Assembly: GCA_937901055.1 (NCBI GenBank)
Contig: CALCGO010000047.1
Coordinates: forward strand, 1-8,674
From: an uncultured Rhodobacterales bacterium
GTDB lineage: Bacteria; Pseudomonadota; Alphaproteobacteria; Rhodobacterales; Rhodobacteraceae
Reading direction: 5' to 3'
Length of the DNA stretch: 8,674 nt
Position 1 is the stretch's first letter, and each line of letters starts with the position of its first letter. Positions 1 to 5,963 of this stretch are shown one piece after another. The position numbers were made by a program, and so were the translations under genes. The notes below the pieces were generated by a model, which was given only the letters and a program-made list of their open reading frames with translations, did no database searches and had not been told where the DNA came from.

Positions 1-12
1 ACGTTACCAAAT

Positions 13-30
13 ATTCCCAACGTTGGGAAT
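13..30. promoter_or_regulatory. Perfect 18-bp palindrome, candidate operator
   Basis: ATTCCCAACGTTGGGAAT equals its own reverse complement over all 18 bases. The arms (ATTCCCAAC/GTTGGGAAT) have the size and symmetry of a binding site for a dimeric helix-turn-helix repressor. If the next gene to the left is also on the minus strand, this would sit in its promoter region. I do not recognise the regulator family. If the plus-strand open frame through this site is a real coding end, the palindrome could be incidental. Confidence 0.45.
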
Positions 31-57
31 CCTCAAGTTATGCTGAGGTCTCATTAT

Positions 58-104
58 GGCAGTATTAACTGCCTCCTTGACCAGATAGTCAAGAAAGAAG
101 GAGG
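58..104 (-). repeat. Overlapping stem-loops after the reductase gene
   Basis: In a minus-strand transcript, CCUCCUU (104-98) can pair with AAGGAGG (78-72), and the inner CUUGAC (93-88) can pair with GUCAAG (81-76). The two stems overlap at bases 76-78, so they compete or form only partly together. A third stem, GGCAGU/ACUGCC with a four-base loop, spans 73-58 and shares bases 72-73. Alternative pairings of this kind are seen in transcript 3' ends and in attenuator-like leaders. There is no U-tract to prove termination and no leader peptide. Confidence 0.4.
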
Positions 105-122
105 GCTGTTACGTCGGGTCCT

Positions 123-1061
123 TTAAGCTTCTTCCAGACGATCCGTCGCGGGGGCTGGCTGAACAGACAGTGCCGTCACCCGCTGATAGAGGTCATCCGG
201 CATCATGTATGAAAGCGCCGCAAGCGAGGGCCGAAGCTGCTCAGCGGAACGTGCGCTGATGATCGGTTGTGTCACACCGGGATGCTGCGCAACCCAAGCA
301 ACCGCCAAGGTAATCGGATCAACGCCTACTTCGTCCGCCAGGGTGGACAGGTCCTTTGCCGTGTCATGCATCCACTCGACGCCGTAACGCGTGTTGTAGG
401 ACTTGTCGTCCAGAAGGCGTCCTGCGCCACCTGCCGCATATTTTCCCGTCAATAGCCCCCCGCCAAGCGGCGAATAAGGCGCAACGTTAAACCCTTCGCT
501 GATGGCCATTGGCAGGATTTCAACTTCGGCCTGCCGTTTAACCAGATTGTACATTGGTTGAAGAATGTCGATGCCAACACCAAGGTTTCGGGCGACGCAC
601 GCGGCCTTCATGGTTTGCCACGCAGAATAATTCGAGATGCCAATATAGCGGAACAAACCAGCCTCGCGTAACTCTGCAAGCGCCGAGAAGGTTTCTTCCA
701 ACGACGTATCACCATCCCATTTGTGAAGGTAGAAAATGTCGACGGTATCCATACCCAGCCGTTGGCGGCTTTCTTCCAGTTGGGCGCGGATGTTGGCGGA
801 ACCAGCCCCACCGACAGAGGCGCATTTTGTTGCGATCACCAGATCGTCGCGTTCATGCTTGGCAAATTGGCCCAGCAATTTTTCGGATCGCCCTTCCGTG
901 TAAACATAGGCGGTGTCAAAAAAGTTAATGCCCGCGGCACGGCTGGCATCATACATTTCCCGGCTTTGATCTTCATCGGCTTTGCCACCAAACTGCATGG
1001 TGCCAAACGAGAAGTTTGATGCGGGTGTTCCGGACGGGGTGGTAAGGGCGGTCGCTTTCAT
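123..1061 (-). CDS. Aldo/keto reductase family oxidoreductase
   Basis: This 312-residue protein is a cytosolic NAD(P)H-dependent oxidoreductase of the aldo/keto reductase superfamily, a (beta/alpha)8 barrel that reduces aldehydes or ketones. The catalytic tetrad is visible: Asp49 (in FFDTA), Tyr54 (YVYTEGRSE), Lys79 (ATKC) and His113 (YLHKWD). GISNY at 141-145, YSPLGGGLLTGKY at 196-208 and the cofactor-phosphate motif ISARSAEQL at 268-276 (Arg271, Gln275) follow in the usual order. Length is normal and the gene is intact. The ATG at 1061-1059 is preceded by AGGAG six bases upstream, a strong ribosome site. It lies 127 bases after the MocA fusion gene, so it may have its own promoter, although no convincing -35/-10 pair was found. 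The physiological substrate cannot be read from sequence, and nothing ties it to the molybdenum genes upstream beyond orientation. Confidence 0.95.
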   Translation of the reverse strand: MKATALTTPSGTPASNFSFGTMQFGGKADEDQSREMYDASRAAGINFFDTAYVYTEGRSEKLLGQFAKHERDDLVIATKCASVGGAGSANIRAQLEESRQRLGMDTVDIFYLHKWDGDTSLEETFSALAELREAGLFRYIGISNYSAWQTMKAACVARNLGVGIDILQPMYNLVKRQAEVEILPMAISEGFNVAPYSPLGGGLLTGKYAAGGAGRLLDDKSYNTRYGVEWMHDTAKDLSTLADEVGVDPITLAVAWVAQHPGVTQPIISARSAEQLRPSLAALSYMMPDDLYQRVTALSVQPAPATDRLEEA

Positions 1062-1078
1062 GGAGCTCTCCTGTGGCG

Positions 1079-1104
1079 CTGAAATTCTTTCTTTCGTGTT
1101 TCAG
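1079..1104. repeat. CTGAAA-N14-TTTCAG inverted repeat upstream of the reductase
   Basis: A perfect 6-bp inverted repeat with 14 bases between the arms lies 18 to 43 bases upstream of the reductase ATG. The arm centres are 20 bases apart, about two helical turns, which suits a dimeric regulator. A 6-bp repeat with a long spacer is also common by chance, so this is only a candidate operator. Confidence 0.25.
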
Positions 1105-1188
1105 GCTATAGGCTGTCGCGACCAATATCTACCGATTCAATATTACAGCAGTCGGATGCAGAAAACTCGCCGTCTTCTGAGGCGGGTA

Positions 1189-2814
1189 TTATGAGGTTTT
1201 GTTGGCAACAATGTTGGCCCGCCAACGAGCCCAGGCTTCGGGCGTATCAAGATCAATCACGGCACCTTGGCCCTCGGTCGATACATCAATCAAAAACTCG
1301 GATGCGTCCTTAACGACATCGCGCGCGCCTCGGTCGCCTTGCAGGCTTGCCAGAGTTTCGAAAAACCTTCGCCCAAACAAAACCGGCAAACCGGGGGTTC
1401 CATCCGCAGTCACGGCGCGGCAAATTTCTCGTGCCTCGCCAATGTCATAGGCCGCTGTAAGGCGGTCAAAATGTGTGGCCGAAACTTCGGGCATATCTGC
1501 TAGGGCAATGATAACGGCATCGCAGTCCTGCGACAGCCCCGCCATGCCCGCACGAATAGATGCCGCCATCCCTTCTTGCCATTCGGGTGACGCAATTCGG
1601 TTCACGCCCAACCCTTCCAGCACCGCGTCACGGCCCGCATTTTCTGGCTGCACCACAACATGCACACCCTCAACACCGGATTGCAGTGCGGCACGCGCCG
1701 CTTGACGCAACAGCGGTCCACCATCAACAATTTCAAGCAATTTATCCTTGCCACGCATACGGCGCGAGCTACCAGCCGCAAGCAACAGCACCTCGACTTT
1801 TGGCTGCTTGGGAACATCCCTTGCGCCACTGCGCGGCTGTGGGCGCGTCGGGATTTCCTTTAACAACCCACCGACGCCCATGCCGGCAATGTCTTTGTCG
1901 CTAACATCTAGACCACATGCTATCCGCTCCAACACCCAGTCAGCGCCGTTCAATGCTGGCGAACGTGCACAGCCGGGTAAACCAACGACAGCGCGGCCCC
2001 CGTATTCGCCCAGAAACAACAAATTTCCGGGGTCAACGGGCATGCCAAATCGCGTGATTTTCCCGCCGGATTGGTGCAGCGCAGCCGGTCCGACATCCTG
2101 AATATCCGATGTGGCGGAGCCTGTAAGTATCAAAATAACCTCTCCCGTGGCTTTGGAAATCGCCTCGGATAACGCGGTAACTTCGTGGGGTACGGTCATC
2201 ACATCGTCTAACGCGCAGTTAAACGCCTGCATTCGCCGGGCAATCGCATCACGACCCTTGGAGAGAAGTTTTTCTGGCATATTGGGTGTCTGCGTCAAAA
2301 TTAAGCTGGCTGTTCGCAGGGTGAAGGGTGCCAGATGTAGTGCCGCATTGGTGGGCATATCCTCCACAAATTTTCGGGGTACTGCGTAGGGGATAACCTT
2401 GACCGTCGCGATTAAGGACCGCGCGGAAACTCGCGCCATTTCCGGTACAGTCGCCACCGTAATGGCCGGGGATACCGCGTTGAAGCGCTCGATCGCGGCG
2501 GCATCTATTTGCATCACGCCGCCGGTCTTTGCGTATATATTCACCCGTCCTGTGAAAGGTGCACTGATGCGTAGCGATGCGGCTTTGGGGTCTGGTACAA
2601 GCGATTTTGCCAAAACTTCAGCGGCTTGGTCCTCTGCGATGTCATCAACCGCTAGGACCGCGACCGTGACTTCGCTGATGCCAGCCTCAGCTATCGAAAC
2701 GATATCCGCAGTGCTTAAAATCCGACCTTTGCGCAGCCGCACCCCGCCCACGTTTAGCGAGTGAGCAAGGATCGCACCCTTGGCTTGTGCAACGGGAACT
2801 GGTCCGAATTTCAT
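1189..2814 (-). CDS. Fused molybdopterin-binding (MoeA-like) and MocA-like cytidylyltransferase
   Basis: This 541-residue two-domain protein of molybdenum cofactor biosynthesis is probably cytosolic. Residues 1 to about 310 resemble the molybdopterin-binding MoeA/MoaB fold: LTGSATSD at 230-237 stands where MoeA proteins have a GGxSxGxxD-type loop, and GMPVDPGNLL (257-266) and VVGLPGCARSP (276-286) follow. After a linker rich in Pro, Arg and Lys (about 320-338) comes an NTP-transferase domain of the MobA/MocA type, with nucleotide-binding LLAAGSSRRMRGKDKLL at 344-360 and metal-binding ALADMP at 437-442 (Asp440). MocA enzymes add CMP from CTP to Mo-molybdopterin, giving the cytosine dinucleotide used by xanthine-dehydrogenase-family enzymes. 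CTP rather than GTP use here is inferred from the XdhC neighbour. The ATG overlaps the XdhC stop (ATGA, 2814-2811) and has no good Shine-Dalgarno, which suggests translational coupling. The fusion is a known architecture in alphaproteobacteria. Confidence 0.92.
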   Translation of the reverse strand: MKFGPVPVAQAKGAILAHSLNVGGVRLRKGRILSTADIVSIAEAGISEVTVAVLAVDDIAEDQAAEVLAKSLVPDPKAASLRISAPFTGRVNIYAKTGGVMQIDAAAIERFNAVSPAITVATVPEMARVSARSLIATVKVIPYAVPRKFVEDMPTNAALHLAPFTLRTASLILTQTPNMPEKLLSKGRDAIARRMQAFNCALDDVMTVPHEVTALSEAISKATGEVILILTGSATSDIQDVGPAALHQSGGKITRFGMPVDPGNLLFLGEYGGRAVVGLPGCARSPALNGADWVLERIACGLDVSDKDIAGMGVGGLLKEIPTRPQPRSGARDVPKQPKVEVLLLAAGSSRRMRGKDKLLEIVDGGPLLRQAARAALQSGVEGVHVVVQPENAGRDAVLEGLGVNRIASPEWQEGMAASIRAGMAGLSQDCDAVIIALADMPEVSATHFDRLTAAYDIGEAREICRAVTADGTPGLPVLFGRRFFETLASLQGDRGARDVVKDASEFLIDVSTEGQGAVIDLDTPEAWARWRANIVANKTS

Positions 2815-3803
2815 CGACGAGTCTCGGGGCGACGCAGGCGTTCGGTGATTTCCGCCATGATAGATATCGCGATTTCAGCAGGTGTTTTCGACCCGATATC
2901 GGCCCCCACCGGAGCATGGATTTTTGCGATTTTTGCGTCTGTAAACCCCGCCTCCTTCAAGCGTGTCACGCGTTTCGCATGGGTTCGTGTTGACCCCAGA
3001 CAGCCGATATAAAAAACATCCGATGCTATCGCTACCTTTATCGCCGGATCGTCCAGCTTCGGATCATGGGACAAGGTGACGACCGCCGTGCGCGCGTCGA
3101 GGCTCTCTGCCTCCAACGCTTCATCGGGCCAATCATGCACCAAACGTTCGCCGGGGAATCGCGCCGCGGTCGCGAACGCCCCGCGCGGATCAACCAGCAC
3201 CGCGTCGTACCCTGCCACACGTGCCATTTTCATCAATGGCTGCGCAATATGCACAGCACCAACCACGACCATTCGCAACGGCGGGTTATGGATGTTAACG
3301 AACCAATCACCTTCAAAGCCCGACTTGTCGCTACTGAAGCGTGCAACTAAGTCGATCGTGGTGAAATCCGTCCCGACGACCTGCCGCTCCCATGTCTTGG
3401 TGTTCACCAGATACGCCACCGCTCGCCGATCAGCACGGTATGCCACAAGCGTTTCCAGCGTGGCCACATCCGGCCCCTGCCCAACGCCAATCGGTTCAAT
3501 CAACACATGGATCGCACCGCCACAAGCAAGACCTACGGCAAAAGCTTCCTCGTCACTAATGCCATATTCAAGAACGCGCGGAACGCCATCTTCAAGCGCA
3601 TTCATAGCTTCTTCAACAACCGCGCCTTCAACACAGCCGCCAGAAACAGACCCCGCCATTTCCATGTCTTCATTGATCGCAAGTTGCGAGCCTGTCGGTC
3701 TCGGAGCAGAACCCCACGTCTGGATGACAGTCGCAAGCACCACGCCTTTACCGGCATAAATCCAGTCGAGCGCTTGCTCCGGTATTTGATCGTAGTCTGG
3801 CAT
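2811..3803 (-). CDS. XdhC/CoxI-family molybdenum cofactor maturation protein
   Basis: This 330-residue protein of the XdhC/CoxI family binds molybdenum cofactor and helps load its sulfurated form into xanthine-dehydrogenase or CO-dehydrogenase-type enzymes. The N-terminal XdhC_CoxI domain shows GSAPRP at 31-36, GSVSGGCVEG at 51-60 and GLACGG at 91-96; Cys57 and Cys94 are the conserved-looking cysteines. The C-terminal Rossmann-like domain runs from VVVGAVHIAQPL (169-180), through DPRGAF (195-200) and YIGCLGSTRTH (255-265), to HAPVGADIGSKTPAEIA (286-302). I chose the ATG at 3803 because GAGGGAAGG lies just upstream and homologues begin close to this point. An in-frame ATG at 3848 would add 15 residues but has only a weak GAAG before it. 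The gene ends in an ATGA overlap with the MocA fusion, so the two are almost certainly cotranscribed and work on the same cofactor. It is 115 bases from the permease upstream. Confidence 0.93.
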   Translation of the reverse strand: MPDYDQIPEQALDWIYAGKGVVLATVIQTWGSAPRPTGSQLAINEDMEMAGSVSGGCVEGAVVEEAMNALEDGVPRVLEYGISDEEAFAVGLACGGAIHVLIEPIGVGQGPDVATLETLVAYRADRRAVAYLVNTKTWERQVVGTDFTTIDLVARFSSDKSGFEGDWFVNIHNPPLRMVVVGAVHIAQPLMKMARVAGYDAVLVDPRGAFATAARFPGERLVHDWPDEALEAESLDARTAVVTLSHDPKLDDPAIKVAIASDVFYIGCLGSTRTHAKRVTRLKEAGFTDAKIAKIHAPVGADIGSKTPAEIAISIMAEITERLRRPETRR

Positions 3804-3918
3804 CAGCCTTCCCTCATCACGCGCATAAGGCGTGCTTTTCGCCGACATCTTCAGGCTTTGTCAACGCATCCGCAAGGCTTGCAACAAACCTTGGCTGGAT
3901 TCAAGGAATTGTGGGCAT

Positions 3919-5859
3919 CTAATAGAAAAGCTGCATCATCACCATCAGGACAACCAAAAAAATCACCGTCATTATGCCGCCCGCGCGAAAGAAGTCGGGC
4001 ACAGTGTAACGGCCCGGCCCCATGATCAATGCGTTCACCTGATGCGTCGGCAACAGGAATGAATTTGACGTCGCGATTGCCACCGTGAGGGCAAATACTG
4101 CCGGATTAGCGCCGGCCTGCAAAGCGATACTGATGGCCAATGGCACAAGCAGAACGGTTGCGCCGACGTTGGACATTACTAGCGTAAACAATGTCGCCAG
4201 AATTGCGATGACAAGTTGTAGAACCCAAAGGTCCACATCCCCGATCGTTGTCAAAACCCGATCTGCGATCCAATGCGCGGTCCCACTAGCTTCGACGGCT
4301 TTTCCCAACGGAATAAGGCTGGCTAACAGGAAAACGGTTTTCCAGCTTACCGCTGCGTAGGCTTCATCGGGATCAAGTACGCCGCTGATGATAATGCCCA
4401 GCGCCCCGACTAGAAGCGCAACAGACAAGCGTAAATCGGTCAGCAAGACCAATCCCATCGCTATGCCAAAAAAGACCAGTGCGTGTATCACTTTGTTCGC
4501 GCGCACCTCTTCTTGCGGGAAGTCGCTTGTGATTACGATGTTCATTGTCGAATGGAACTGTTGGAGGCTTTGCCAGTCGGCAAACACGATGACAGTGTCG
4601 CCAGCCTGAAACACTTCGTTGCGCACATCTTCGCCCTCACGCGTGGTTTTACCACTTCGGATGATGGACAGCGTTGAGACACCATGAACCTCGCGCAATC
4701 GTTTGGTGCGCGCGGACTCCCCAATTAATAGTGATGTTGGGGAGATGACCACTTCCGCCAACCCCGCAGAGGAAGACGACATGACTTCGGAAAACAGATC
4801 AAGGTCCGGTTTAAGGTCTAGGCCGTACGCCTTGCAGAACACCTCGATACACTCGCGTTCGCCGATGACGGCCAAATGGTCGCCCTTGGCGACAACCAAA
4901 CTAGCGGGCACCCCGCGAGTGGTCATCCGTACCTTTTCGCCCGAGGTCACACCCACGGTTCGCACATGAAACAAGGTTTCGTAACTATCAAGGACAGTGC
5001 CAATAATCTTGCTGGTCGACGGGATATATACCTCGGCTATTATGTAGTCGATGCCATAGTCGTCGTGTAGGTGCGTCTCTAGCCCTCGCCTTTGATCTGG
5101 CACTTCTTTGCCCTTTGGCAGCACAAACCGCCCAAATGCAACGAAATACAAAATACCCGAGATAATCAGCGCTATGCCAATAGGGGTAACCGAAAACAGG
5201 CCAAATGTTTCGAGTTGCTGATCGGGTGGTAGGCTGGCGTTGGCATTAATAATCAAGTCGTTAAGCAAGATCAGCGGGCTTGACCCAACCATCGTCAATG
5301 TACCGCCCAAAATCGCGCAGAAACCCATTGGCATCAACAATCGGGACATTGAAATTTTCGACCGTGTGGAGATGCGTTTTACAACCGGCAAGAACAATGC
5401 CGCCGCGCCGACATTCTGCATAAAGCCGGAAATGCCCCCAACGGTCCCTGAAATCAAAGGAATAATTCGTTTCTCGGTGGTGCCACCTACTTTAACCAGA
5501 TAGCGCGCAACCGAGTTCATGATGCCGGTTTTATCGAGTCCGGCCCCGAGGATCATCACAGCAATGATCGAAATCACGGCGTTGGAGGAAAAGCCGTCAA
5601 ACAACTCGTTTATGTCAACCAGACCCTCTGTTAGGCCCATAACCGGCGCCAATATCGACGAAAGCCCAAGCATAACCAAAACTGTCAAAGCCGCGATATC
5701 TATAGGGATGATTTCAAACGAGAACAGAAATACTGTGAGCAACAGAAGCGATAATACCCATGCGATTTCGATGCTTGGGGCAACGTTGGTCAACATGTAA
5801 CCTATTAACAAAAACCCGATTGCCGCGCCGCCAACGATAAGTCCTCGAAGATTCTTCAT
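3919..5859 (-). CDS. SLC13-type permease with two RCK_C (TrkA-C) domains
   Basis: This 646-residue inner-membrane protein belongs to the SLC13/DASS-like ion transporter superfamily, whose members import anions such as dicarboxylates or sulfate, usually with sodium. The N-terminal half has a run of hydrophobic helices from about residue 6 to 245, including GGTLTMVGSSPLILLN at 185-200, which matches the hairpin signature of these carriers. A soluble insert of about 200 residues (roughly 260-445) contains two RCK_C-like repeats, near 269-345 and 366-440. Hydrophobic helices resume to the end, with MSNVGATVLLVPLA at 562-575 and SNSFLLPTHQVNALI at 598-612, the second half's signature. The ATG at 5859 is preceded by AAGAGG nine bases upstream; the longer frame begins only at a TTG at 5892. 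That ribosome site lies inside a 7-bp hairpin. The substrate is unknown. The sulfur-amino-acid enzyme upstream makes a sulfur anion possible, and the XdhC genes downstream make molybdate conceivable, but neither is demonstrated. Confidence 0.9.
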   Translation of the reverse strand: MKNLRGLIVGGAAIGFLLIGYMLTNVAPSIEIAWVLSLLLLTVFLFSFEIIPIDIAALTVLVMLGLSSILAPVMGLTEGLVDINELFDGFSSNAVISIIAVMILGAGLDKTGIMNSVARYLVKVGGTTEKRIIPLISGTVGGISGFMQNVGAAALFLPVVKRISTRSKISMSRLLMPMGFCAILGGTLTMVGSSPLILLNDLIINANASLPPDQQLETFGLFSVTPIGIALIISGILYFVAFGRFVLPKGKEVPDQRRGLETHLHDDYGIDYIIAEVYIPSTSKIIGTVLDSYETLFHVRTVGVTSGEKVRMTTRGVPASLVVAKGDHLAVIGERECIEVFCKAYGLDLKPDLDLFSEVMSSSSAGLAEVVISPTSLLIGESARTKRLREVHGVSTLSIIRSGKTTREGEDVRNEVFQAGDTVIVFADWQSLQQFHSTMNIVITSDFPQEEVRANKVIHALVFFGIAMGLVLLTDLRLSVALLVGALGIIISGVLDPDEAYAAVSWKTVFLLASLIPLGKAVEASGTAHWIADRVLTTIGDVDLWVLQLVIAILATLFTLVMSNVGATVLLVPLAISIALQAGANPAVFALTVAIATSNSFLLPTHQVNALIMGPGRYTVPDFFRAGGIMTVIFLVVLMVMMQLFY

Positions 5860-5867
5860 ATATTCAT

Positions 5868-5885
5868 ACCTCTTTACGAAGAGGT
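5868..5885 (-). promoter_or_regulatory. Hairpin enclosing the permease ribosome-binding site
   Basis: The minus-strand RNA reads ACCUCUU-CGUA-AAGAGGU, a perfect 7-bp stem with a four-base loop. Its 3' arm contains the Shine-Dalgarno sequence AAGAGG, nine bases before the permease ATG at 5859. When folded, the site would be hidden from the ribosome, as in translational regulators and RNA thermometers. Whether it acts this way in the cell is inference. Confidence 0.45.
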
Positions 5886-5888
5886 TCG

Positions 5889-5902
5889 GCAATTTTCGTG
5901 CT
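5889..5902 (-). promoter_or_regulatory. Partial sigma-54-like -24/-12 match before the permease
   Basis: The minus strand reads AGCACGAAAATTGC. The sigma-54 consensus TGGCACG-N4-TTGCW is matched at GCACG and TTGC with the exact four-base spacing, but the first G of the -24 GG pair is A and the base after TTGC is C. Transcription would start near 5877, giving a leader of about 18 bases that keeps the Shine-Dalgarno but lacks the 5' arm of the hairpin at 5868-5885. No enhancer-type regulator gene is in the window, so this is a weak candidate. Confidence 0.25.
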
Positions 5903-5923
5903 TATTGCAAGATTTTTCCAAAG

Positions 5924-5935
5924 ACCACTTGTGGT
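5924..5935. repeat. ACCAC-TT-GTGGT inverted repeat between the PLP enzyme and permease genes
   Basis: This short, nearly perfect palindrome lies 28 bases or more after the PLP enzyme stop. The sequence that follows it on the transcript (CTTTGG and then an A-run) is not a U-tract, so it does not qualify as an intrinsic terminator. It could be an operator for the permease promoter or chance. Confidence 0.25.
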
Positions 5936-5963
5936 GAAAAAATGCGGTGATGCCGTGCATCTT

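Larger units (their letters stand above)
1..122. other. Gene-poor left edge rich in inverted repeats
   Basis: This stretch lies downstream of the aldo/keto reductase stop. It holds a perfect 18-bp palindrome at 13-30 and four further inverted repeats: CCTCA/TGAGG at 31-35 and 44-48, GGCAGT/ACTGCC at 58-63 and 68-73, CCTCCTT/AAGGAGG at 72-78 and 98-104, and CTTGAC/GTCAAG at 76-81 and 88-93. The third and fourth share the bases at 72-73, and the last is nested inside the fourth. None is followed by a clear U-run on the minus strand, so a classical terminator is not established. The plus strand is also open in frame from base 1 to a TAA at 124-126 (41 sense codons). That could be the end of a convergent gene entering from the left, but I recognise no family in it. 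Which of the two readings is right depends on sequence left of the window. Confidence 0.6.

Noticed and set aside
1161..1184. CGCC-N9-GGCG hairpin followed by AGUUUU after the MocA fusion gene, as an intrinsic terminator
   Set aside because: The stem is only four pairs with a nine-base loop, and the U-run is short and interrupted, so it is too weak to call.
3076..3759. 227-codon open frame on the plus strand
   Set aside because: It lies wholly antisense to the XdhC-family gene, whose motifs are unmistakable. Its translation is low-complexity Ser/Thr/Pro/Ala-rich with no recognisable domain.
3804..3848. Longer XdhC start at the ATG at 3848
   Set aside because: It has only a weak GAAG upstream. 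The added 15 residues precede the usual family N-terminus, while the ATG at 3803 has a strong ribosome site. It is not fully excluded.
3836..3864. Perfect TTGACA (minus strand, 3864-3859) as a -35 box for the XdhC gene
   Set aside because: The hexamer at the correct spacing is CGAAAA, a very poor -10. One perfect hexamer alone is expected by chance.
5856..5867. Three-codon upstream frame AUG-AAU-AUA-UGA overlapping the permease start
   Set aside because: Its AUG is only one base from the Shine-Dalgarno, too close for initiation, so it is most likely incidental.
5904..5963. Intrinsic terminator after the PLP enzyme gene
   Set aside because: The inverted repeat at 5924-5935 is followed on the transcript by mixed sequence and an A-run rather than U residues.
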